From positions 1 through 64,000 of the forward strand of contig NZ_AFHG01000028.1 of NCBI RefSeq assembly GCF_000214035.2: 64,000 nucleotides of DNA, in the 5' to 3' direction. Source of the DNA: Methyloversatilis universalis FAM5. Lineage in GTDB: Bacteria; Pseudomonadota; Gammaproteobacteria; Burkholderiales; Rhodocyclaceae. The notes beneath the pieces are model-generated. The model was given only the letters and a program-made list of their open reading frames with translations. It searched no databases and had not been told where the DNA came from. Position 1 is the stretch's first letter; each line of letters starts with the position of its first letter. Shown piece after piece: positions 57,792 to 64,000 of the stretch. A program made the position numbers and the translations under genes.

Positions 57792-58505
57792 ATGGTGCTG
57801 CTGATCGATGCCGGCAACAGCCGGCTCAAGTGGGCCTGGCTGCGCGACGGCCGTCCGGGCGACGAAGCCGGCATCGATGTGGCGGCTCTCGATGGCGCGC
57901 CGCTGGCGTCCGCCTGGCGCGGCGCCCGCGCCGTGCTCTACACCTGCGTGGCGGGTGATGCGGTCGACGCGGCGCTGCGGGCGGCGCTGCCGGCCGGCTG
58001 CACGGTGCACCGCATCCGCGCCGGCGATCAGGCGGCCGGACTGACCAATCTGTACGAACGGCCGGCCCAGCTCGGCGCCGACCGCTGGGTGGCGCTGATC
58101 GGGGCTCGCACGCTGGCGGCCGGCCCGCTGGTGGTCGCCACCGCCGGCACCGCCACCACGGTGGATGCGCTGGACGCCGCCGACCGCTTTCTCGGCGGCT
58201 ACATCCTGCCCGGCCTGCACCTCATGCTGGAGTCGTTGGCCCGTAACACCGCCGACCTGCCGCACGCGCAGGGTGCGCCGTCGGACTGGCCGCGCAACAC
58301 CGACGACGCCATCCTGAACGGCTGCGCCGGCGCCCAGGCCGCGCTGATCGGCCGGGTGCGCGACCGGCTGGGCTTCGGCGCCACGCTGCTGCTGAGCGGC
58401 GGTGGCGCCGATGCGCTGGCGCCGCACATCGAAGGTGAATTCCGCCGTGCCGACAATCTGGTGCTGCGCGGTCTGGCCCGGCTCGCGGCGGATGTGTTGA
58501 AATGA
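57792..58505 (+). CDS. coaX: Type III pantothenate kinase
   Basis: 237 residues, the first enzyme of coenzyme A synthesis in its CoaX form. Actin-like phosphate motifs: LLIDAGNSRLKWAW at the N-terminus, QLGADRWVALIGAR, TAGTATTVD, and LLSGGGADAL near the end. It directly follows birA with one base between them. coaE, a later enzyme of the same pathway, lies two genes downstream. Confidence 0.94.
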   Translation: MVLLIDAGNSRLKWAWLRDGRPGDEAGIDVAALDGAPLASAWRGARAVLYTCVAGDAVDAALRAALPAGCTVHRIRAGDQAAGLTNLYERPAQLGADRWVALIGARTLAAGPLVVATAGTATTVDALDAADRFLGGYILPGLHLMLESLARNTADLPHAQGAPSDWPRNTDDAILNGCAGAQAALIGRVRDRLGFGATLLLSGGGADALAPHIEGEFRRADNLVLRGLARLAADVLK

Positions 58506-58549
58506 CGGATCACTGCCGCACCGCCGCATCCGCTGCCCGCTGACTTCCC

Positions 58550-59227
58550 ATGCGTCTCGTCTTCCTGCTCCTGCTGCTGCTCAATATCGCGCTCTGGCCG
58601 CTCACCGCCGGCCTGGTTCACTTCGGTGGCGGCCAGACCGAGCCGTTCCGCCTGACCAGCCAGATCGAACCTGAGCGCCTGCGCATCGTGCCGGAGGACG
58701 GTGCGGCAGCCACAGCGCCTGCGCGGACCACCGAAGCGGTCGCCGCTGAAGATGAACGTGATCCGCAGGCGCCGGCCTGCCGCATGCTCACCGGGCTGAC
58801 CCGCGAACAGGCGGATGCGCTGGCCGCGCGTGCCCGCGACCGGCAGCCGCCGGTACAGCTGAGCGAGAGCGAACAGCCGGGCAGCTCGTCCTGGTGGGTG
58901 CACATCCCGGATCTGCAGACCCGTCCGCTCGCGGAGCGCAAGCAGGCCGAACTGAAGGCGCTCGGCGTGCGCGAAATGGCGCTGATGCCGGACGCCGACG
59001 GCCAGAAGTTCGCGATATCGCTGGGCCTGTTCAAGACCGAAGCGTCGGCGCGCGAACTGCTGTCCCGGCTGTCCGGGCAGGGCGTGCGCAGCGCCCGCAT
59101 CGTCGAGCGCGAGGCGAAGGCGACGCGACTGCGCGTCGAACTGCGCGGTGCGGCGGCCGATGTCGAGGCGGTCGTGGCCGATGCGGGCGGCGTGCCGGAC
59201 GGCGTGGACGCGGCGGACTGCCCGTGA
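58550..59227 (+). CDS. SPOR-domain-like membrane protein
   Basis: 225 residues with an N-terminal membrane helix (LVFLLLLLLNIALWPLTAGLV) and a C-terminal SPOR-like domain (about 115-195: WWVHIPDLQTRPLAERKQAELKALGVREM in outline, FAISLGLFKTEASARELLSRL). SPOR domains bind denuded septal peptidoglycan. Context near zapD suggests a division or cell-wall role. Its stop overlaps the coaE GTG start by four bases. Confidence 0.75.
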   Translation: MRLVFLLLLLLNIALWPLTAGLVHFGGGQTEPFRLTSQIEPERLRIVPEDGAAATAPARTTEAVAAEDERDPQAPACRMLTGLTREQADALAARARDRQPPVQLSESEQPGSSSWWVHIPDLQTRPLAERKQAELKALGVREMALMPDADGQKFAISLGLFKTEASARELLSRLSGQGVRSARIVEREAKATRLRVELRGAAADVEAVVADAGGVPDGVDAADCP

Positions 59228-59835
59228 CCTTCGTGGTCGGCCTGACCGGCGGCATCGGCAGCGGCAAGAGCACGGTGGCCGATCTGTTCGTCGCGCGCGG
59301 CGCCCGGCTGGTCGACACCGACGCCATCGCGCACGCGCTGACCGCGGCCGGCGGCGCGGCGATGCCGGCGTTGCGCGCCGCGTTCGGCGACGACATTGCC
59401 ACCGCCGACGGTGCGCTCGACCGCGCGCGCATGCGTGCCCGGGTGTTTGCTGACCCGGCCGAACGCAGCCGGCTCGAAGCCATCCTGCATCCGCTCATCC
59501 GGGCCGAATCGAGGCGGCAGGTCGACGCCGGCGATGCGCCCTACGTCGTGCTGGCGGTGCCGCTGCTGATCGAGTCCGGCGACTGGTCGCAGCGCTGCGA
59601 CCGGGTGCTGGTGGTCGACTGTCCGCCCGAGGTGCAGCGCGCCCGGGTGATGGCGCGCAGCGGGCTGGCGGCGGACGAGGTGGACCGCATCATCGCCGCC
59701 CAGGCCACGCGCGCGCAGCGGCTGGCGGCGGCCGACGACGTGATCGACAACACCGGCGGCCTGCAGGCCCTGAATGAGCGGGTCGATGCGCTGCACCGGC
59801 ACTACCTGGGACTGGCCTCGGCCCGCCCCGCATGA
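59224..59835 (+). CDS. coaE: Dephospho-CoA kinase
   Basis: 203 residues; last step of coenzyme A synthesis. P-loop GLTGGIGSGKST at the N-terminus, then DTDAIAH, LVDTD, and a lid with RQAR-type arginines (PPEVQRARVMAR, QATRAQRLAAADDVIDN). GTG at 59224 (GTGA overlap) begins MTFVVGLTGG, as expected for the family. It is followed by zapD and yacG, the usual order in betaproteobacteria, though pilD is absent. Confidence 0.94.
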   Translation: MTFVVGLTGGIGSGKSTVADLFVARGARLVDTDAIAHALTAAGGAAMPALRAAFGDDIATADGALDRARMRARVFADPAERSRLEAILHPLIRAESRRQVDAGDAPYVVLAVPLLIESGDWSQRCDRVLVVDCPPEVQRARVMARSGLAADEVDRIIAAQATRAQRLAAADDVIDNTGGLQALNERVDALHRHYLGLASARPA

Positions 59836-59965
59836 GGTGTGGGCCGTATTCACACGGCTTGCATACGCGGAATCTCCGCCCGAATCTCCGGAAACGCGTT
59901 GTGACGGGGAGGCTTTTCGGTCAAAATCGTCAGAATTTGCTTGAACTGTCATCGGACAAGCCTCT

Positions 59966-60721
59966 GTGATCACGTACGAATATCCTCTGAACGAGCGCAT
60001 CCGCACCCTGCTGCGCCTGGAGGACCTGTTCGAGCGTACCCAGCACTTCATGCGCAGCGACGGCGCGCACGAACATCATGTCGCGCTGGTGAGTCTGTTC
60101 GAGATTCTGGAAGTAGCGTCGCGCGCCGACCTCAAGGTCGATCTGGTGCAGGAACTGGAGCGCCAGCGCCAGACGCTGATGACCTTCCGCAACAACCCGG
60201 ACATTTCCGAAGAGGCGCTGTCCGGCGCGCTGTACGAAATCGAACAGGCGAGCGCCGCGCTGCTGGCCATGGCCGGCAAGATCGGCCAGTACCTGCGCGA
60301 GAACGAGTGGCTCATGAGCATCAAGAGCCGCGCCGCCATCCCTGGCGGACTGTGCGAATTCGATCTGCCGTCCTATCACTACTGGCGTCACCGCGACGCG
60401 TCGGCCCGTCAGGCCGATCTGGCCGGCTGGCTCAACCCGATGCTGCCGATACGCGATGGCCTGACCATCGTGCTGCGCCTGCTGCGCGCCAGCGGCCGGC
60501 CGGACCGGCAGATCGCCGGCAACGGCGCCTTCCAGATGATGATGGGCGGCAAGTCGGCGCAGATGCTGCGTCTGCGGGTCGAACAGAACGAACCGTTCAC
60601 GCCCGAGATCAGCGCCAACAAGTACGCGCTCAACATCCGCTTCATCGCCCCCGGCGGTCACGCCCGGCCGCGCGTGGCCGACGCTGACGTCGCCTTCGAA
60701 CTGACCTTCTGCAATCTGTGA
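59966..60721 (+). CDS. zapD: Cell division protein ZapD
   Basis: 251 residues. ZapD binds the FtsZ C-terminus and bundles filaments at the division ring. The start [22 protein letters not shown], encoded with GTG, is nearly the family consensus; later [19 protein letters not shown] and KYALNIRF-type segments fit. The gap after coaE is 130 bases. Its stop overlaps yacG by four bases. Confidence 0.94.
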   Translation: MITYEYPLNERIRTLLRLEDLFERTQHFMRSDGAHEHHVALVSLFEILEVASRADLKVDLVQELERQRQTLMTFRNNPDISEEALSGALYEIEQASAALLAMAGKIGQYLRENEWLMSIKSRAAIPGGLCEFDLPSYHYWRHRDASARQADLAGWLNPMLPIRDGLTIVLRLLRASGRPDRQIAGNGAFQMMMGGKSAQMLRLRVEQNEPFTPEISANKYALNIRFIAPGGHARPRVADADVAFELTFCNL

Positions 60722-60918
60722 GCACCCCGAAGAATCCGGAAGGGCGCATGGTCGCCTGTCCGCGCTGCGGACAGCCCGCGCTTTACGCGCCCGCCAACCC
60801 CTCGCGTCCGTTCTGCAGTCCGCGCTGCAAGCAGGTGGATTTCGGCGCCTGGGCGAACGAGGAATACCGCGTGCCCGACGCTACGCCGGAACGGCCGCAG
60901 GACGACGAAACCATCTGA
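60718..60918 (+). CDS. yacG: DNA gyrase inhibitor / zinc-binding protein YacG
   Basis: 66 residues with the single zinc site CPRCGQ...[10 protein letters not shown] typical of YacG, which inhibits gyrase in E. coli. The acidic C-terminal tail is also typical. GTG at 60718 overlaps the zapD stop (GTGA), so the two are translationally coupled. It is convergent with the TonB-like gene. Confidence 0.93.
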   Translation: MSTPKNPEGRMVACPRCGQPALYAPANPSRPFCSPRCKQVDFGAWANEEYRVPDATPERPQDDETI

Positions 60919-60941
60919 AGCCGCCGGCTGCCCGCGGACGG

Positions 60942-61499
60942 CTACTCCAGCCTGAACACCACCGGCAGCAGCAGTTCGCGCGCGCCGCCGGCGTCCACGC
61001 GGCCGATCTGGCGCGCGGCGTCCAGCGCCGCGCGGTCCAGCAGCGGGTGACCGCTGCCGGCCAGCACCGCCGCCTCGATCACCCGCCCGCGCTCGTCGAG
61101 CAGCAGACGCAGTTTCACCTCGCCTTCCAGACCGCGGTCTACCGCCTCCTGCGGGTAGAACACATGACGGTTCAGCTGACGCTGTGCGCGTTCGCGTGCC
61201 CGCGCGCTGGCGGCGGGCGAGGGGCGGGCAGCCTGTACTGCGGCCGGGGCGGGCGGCGCGTCCACCGGCTGTTCGGCGCGGGTGTCCTTCAGCAGCGGCG
61301 AGGCCTCGGCTTCTTCCGGTGCCGGTACCGGCTGCGGCGGCTGCAGTCGGGCCTGCAGTGCCGGGCGTGCCGGGGCGGCCTGGTCGACCGGTGCGGGCCA
61401 GAACATCAGCAGGGCGTGCAGCAGGGCGGACAGCGCAAGTGCGAAAGGAAGTTTCAGGCGGGACAAACCGTAAGGCGGGGTGGGTACACTTGCGCGCAT
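60942..61499 (-). CDS. TonB-like energy-transducing protein
   Basis: 185 residues: N-terminal membrane helix (KLPFALALSALLHALLMFWPAPV), Pro/Ala-rich periplasmic stretch, and a C-terminal TonB domain (YPQEAVDRGLEGEVKLRLLLDERGRVIEAAVLAGSGHPLLDRAALDAARQ in outline). It would couple the proton motive force to outer-membrane transporters, but no exbB/exbD is in view. ATG 61499 is chosen; the frame extends upstream without coding character. Confidence 0.85.
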   Translation of the reverse strand: MRASVPTPPYGLSRLKLPFALALSALLHALLMFWPAPVDQAAPARPALQARLQPPQPVPAPEEAEASPLLKDTRAEQPVDAPPAPAAVQAARPSPAASARARERAQRQLNRHVFYPQEAVDRGLEGEVKLRLLLDERGRVIEAAVLAGSGHPLLDRAALDAARQIGRVDAGGARELLLPVVFRLE

Positions 61500-61645
61500 T
61501 GTGCCGCAGTCGCCGCGCCGGACGGCGCCCGCGAAGTGTCCGGTAACGATGATGCGGCATGCTGCGCCCCGCGCTGTACCCTGCTGCTCGCGTCCGGCCG
61601 TGCAGCCGGACGCCGCACTCAACCACGCTCCAGAGGATCCTGCAT

Positions 61646-62731
61646 TTGAATTCCGCAGCACGCGCGCTGCTCGCTGTCAGCGCCGCTTTCTTCCTGAGTT
61701 CGGCCCAGGCCGAACTGCCTGACCCCGCCGGCTTCGGCCGCGCGATCGAACTGGGCGACATCCGCTCCGCCCGCCGCTGGCTGGACGAGGGCATGCCGCC
61801 CGATTTCGAGGCCGACGTGACCGGCAGCGGCCTGATGATCGCCGCCGCCGAAGGCAATATCCCGCTGATGCAGCTGTTCATCGAGCGCGGCGCCAATATC
61901 AATTACGTGAGCCGGATCGGCGAACAGGCGATCGCGCTCGCTGCCTGGAAAGGACACCAGAAGGCGGTCGAGTGGCTGATTGAACAGGGCGCGTCGCTGG
62001 ACCCGCCGGACCGGACCTGGAGCGCGCTGCACTACGCGGCTTTCGCCGGCAAGCCACGCATCGTCGATCTGCTGGTCGCGCGCGGCGCGAAGATCGACGC
62101 GCGCGCGCCCAATCTGGCGACGCCACTGATGATGGCGGTGCGTGAGGGGCACGAAGGCATCGCGAAAACGCTGGTCGATGCCGGTGCCAGCACCACTGCG
62201 GTGTCCGACCGCGGCGAGAACGCACTGGCCTGGGCGCTGCGCTACAACCGGCTGAAGATGGCCACGCTGGTGGCGCCGCCGGAAAACGTGGCGGAAGCGG
62301 TCAGCGCGCCGGCGCTGCCGGCCCAGCCCGCGCCGCCACCGCCGCAGGCCTCCATCCCGGCGCCGCCGGAGGTGAGCGAACTGCTGAAGAAGCTGCGCCA
62401 GGCCGAAGCCCAGGGCAAGCCGACCGAGGCGCTGCGCCGCCAGTTCATGGCGGCGGTCGAGTCACACCGCAAGGCGTCGGCGAAGCAGACGGTGAAGGCC
62501 GCGCCGTCGGCGCTGGTCATTTCCGCGAAGCGCGGCAGCAAGGCCGGTGGCGAACGCGCCGAACTGGTGGCCGGTGGCGCCACGCCGGCCGCCCAGACCC
62601 TGGCCGCCGACGCGGGTGCGATCGACATCCTGCGCGCCCTGCAGGAGGCGCAGGCCAAGGGTCAGCCGACCGAAGAGCTGCGCCGTCGCTTCAGGGCCGC
62701 GGTGGATCGGATGCGGCCGTCAGGGCAGTGA
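61646..62731 (+). CDS. Secreted ankyrin-repeat protein
   Basis: 361 residues if started at TTG 61646, where AGAGGA lies eight bases upstream and a clean signal peptide begins (MNSAARALLAVSAAFFLSSAQA). An ATG at 61559 is in frame but adds a non-signal, Pro/Arg-rich stretch. About five ankyrin repeats follow (for example GSGLMIAAAEGNIPLMQLFIERGANIN). The C-terminal part holds two similar copies of a helical motif (KLRQAEAQGKPTEALRRQF; LQEAQAKGQPTEELRRRF). Its end overlaps the convergent SulP gene by 41 bases. Confidence 0.85.
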   Translation: MNSAARALLAVSAAFFLSSAQAELPDPAGFGRAIELGDIRSARRWLDEGMPPDFEADVTGSGLMIAAAEGNIPLMQLFIERGANINYVSRIGEQAIALAAWKGHQKAVEWLIEQGASLDPPDRTWSALHYAAFAGKPRIVDLLVARGAKIDARAPNLATPLMMAVREGHEGIAKTLVDAGASTTAVSDRGENALAWALRYNRLKMATLVAPPENVAEAVSAPALPAQPAPPPPQASIPAPPEVSELLKKLRQAEAQGKPTEALRRQFMAAVESHRKASAKQTVKAAPSALVISAKRGSKAGGERAELVAGGATPAAQTLAADAGAIDILRALQEAQAKGQPTEELRRRFRAAVDRMRPSGQ

Positions 62732-64000
62732 CCGCCGCGTGATGTGACAGGAACACCCGGCCGCCCAGATGGGCCAGCAGGTCGGTGCGCTCCAGCCTGT
62801 CCATCACCGGTCCCTTCACTTCCGACAGGTGCAGCAGTACGCCCATGTCGGCCAGCCGGTGCGCCACGCTTTCCAGCATTTCCAGCGCGCTGGCGTCGAT
62901 GTCATTGACCGCCGAGCACAGCAGCACCACGTGACGGACCGCCGGCTGCGCGGCCACCAGCGCCAGGATGCGGTCTTCCACCTGGCGGGCGTTCATGAAG
63001 TTCAGGCCTTCGTCTACGCGCAGCCCGATCAGCGACGGGTCGGTGTCCACCGCGTGCCGTTCGACATTGCGGTAGTGCTCGGTGCCCGGCACCCGGCCGA
63101 CCACCGCCATGTGTGGCCGGCTGGCGTGCCACAGCAGCGTGAGCAGCGACAGCGCCACGCCGGCACCTACGCCGCTCTCGACCCCGGCGAACAGCGTCAC
63201 CGCAAGCGTGGTGACCAGCGCCGCACAGTCCGCCGGTGAGCTGCGCCAGGTGCGTCTCAGCGTGGTGGTGTCGATCAGCGAACTGACCGCGACCACGATG
63301 GTGGCGGCCAGCGTGGCCTGCGGCAGATGGCGCAGCAGCGGCGTGAGCGTGAGCGTGGCCAGCGCGATGCCGGCCGCGGTGTAGGCGCCGGCCGCCGGCG
63401 TCGCCGCGCCGGCCTCGAAATTGACCACCGAACGGGCGAAACCGCCGGTCACCGGATAGCCGCCGGTCACCGCTGCGGCCACATTGGCTGCGCCCAGCCC
63501 GACCAGTTCGCGGTCCGGCTCGATGCGCAGCCGCCGCTTGGCTGCGAAGGTCTGCGCCACCGACACCGATTCGACGAAGCCGATCACGCTGATCAGCAGC
63601 GCCGGCAGCGCCAGCCGGGCGAGCAGATCCGGGTCGGCCGACGGCAGCGTGAGCGGCGGCAGGCCGGCCGGAATCAGGCCCACGGTACGTACGCCGGCCG
63701 CTTCCAGTCCGGCCGCCCAGCTCAGCAGCGTGCTGGCGAGCACCGCCAGCACCGGCGCGGCGCGGGTCCAGATGTCGGCCGTACGCGGCGACAGTCCGGC
63801 GCGCATCAGCAGCGGACGCAGCCGTCTGCGCGCGAGCAGGAGCAGCACGGTCACGCCCAGTCCGAGCGCGGCGGTGGGACCGTGGATGTCGGTAATGTGT
63901 GCGGCCAGACTGCCCAGCAGCGCGGGCAGGGTGTCGCCGCCGCCGGCGATGCCCAGCAGGTGCTTCACCTGGCTCAGCGCGATCAGCAGCGATGAGGCGG
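62691..64000 (-). CDS. SulP-family anion transporter with STAS domain (5' end cut by window)
   Basis: The frame stays open to the window end (...ASSLLIALSQVKHLLGI), so the N-terminal membrane domain lies outside. Visible are several membrane helices, the conserved region FVESVSVAQTFAAKRRLRIEPDRELVGLGAANVAAAVTGGYPVTGGFARSVVN in part, and a C-terminal STAS domain with NDIDASALEMLESV. Family members move sulfate, bicarbonate or carboxylates; the substrate is unknown. The gene ends within the 3' end of the ankyrin gene. Confidence 0.9.
   Translation of the reverse strand, partial: ASSLLIALSQVKHLLGIAGGGDTLPALLGSLAAHITDIHGPTAALGLGVTVLLLLARRRLRPLLMRAGLSPRTADIWTRAAPVLAVLASTLLSWAAGLEAAGVRTVGLIPAGLPPLTLPSADPDLLARLALPALLISVIGFVESVSVAQTFAAKRRLRIEPDRELVGLGAANVAAAVTGGYPVTGGFARSVVNFEAGAATPAAGAYTAAGIALATLTLTPLLRHLPQATLAATIVVAVSSLIDTTTLRRTWRSSPADCAALVTTLAVTLFAGVESGVGAGVALSLLTLLWHASRPHMAVVGRVPGTEHYRNVERHAVDTDPSLIGLRVDEGLNFMNARQVEDRILALVAAQPAVRHVVLLCSAVNDIDASALEMLESVAHRLADMGVLLHLSEVKGPVMDRLERTDLLAHLGGRVFLSHHAAVTALTAASDPPRP

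Overview
The window looks like chromosomal DNA of a high-GC betaproteobacterium. Indications are the tig-clpP-clpX-lon block, glnA with NtrC and sigma-54 sites followed by glnL-glnG, the coaE-zapD-yacG run, a PEP-CTERM secreted protein and a cytochrome P460. A Rhodocyclales-like, Methyloversatilis-type organism fits, but that is an inference from gene content and no alignment was run. No transposase, integrase, phage gene or CRISPR array was seen.

Layout. 1-290: tail of an rRNA operon (5S rRNA and terminator; the 23S gene lies upstream). 486-8585: protein quality control (trigger factor, ClpP, ClpX, Lon with a sigma-32-like promoter, tRNA-Val and tRNA-Asp, PpiD). 8667-11083: an orphan TetR repressor with a TtgR/AcrR-like operator, tRNA-Val(CAC) and gltX. 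11517-19172: three closely spaced genes that are the most unusual content: a TIR protein with a membrane helix, a 1796-residue protein with two alpha/beta-hydrolase regions and a CHAT (caspase-like) protease domain, and a lysozyme-like protein with a degenerate M15-like N-terminus. I propose this as a candidate undescribed conflict or cell-suicide module. 19474-25618: a signalling cluster (two RpfG-type regulators, one with an HD-GYP domain, an HDOD protein, CheY-like, CheC-like, a histidine kinase and two small proteins). Three sites in the window match TCAAG-N14-(GCCGTTAA-like), the sigma-28 (FliA) pattern. Two lie in this cluster and one, nearly perfect, precedes the GGDEF-EAL gene at 41748.

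25732-31069: manC, a chemoreceptor, and a CHASE-PAS-GGDEF cyclase overlapping a tiny membrane protein. 31268-36857: ettA, a PEP-CTERM metalloprotease-like protein, rlhA and a zinc-ribbon protein. 36877-41635: small membrane proteins, a MarR regulator with repeated operator-like sites, a SnoaL-like protein, an EamA transporter, cytochrome P460, a histidine phosphatase and a secreted unknown. 41748-51974: GGDEF-EAL protein, mmsA, a PhoPQ-like two-component system flanked by two PepSY proteins, the clsB/ybhP pair, nadA and a rhodanese. 52032-56948: nitrogen control (NtrC sites, sigma-54 promoter, glnA, glnL, glnG). 56987-60918: birA, coaX, a SPOR-like protein, coaE, zapD, yacG. 60942-64000: a TonB-like protein, a secreted ankyrin protein and a SulP transporter cut by the window end.

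The region is mostly housekeeping genes interleaved with motility/c-di-GMP-type signalling; the TIR-CHAT-lysozyme operon is the clear accessory unit. All product calls rest on reading motifs in the translated sequence, not on database searches.
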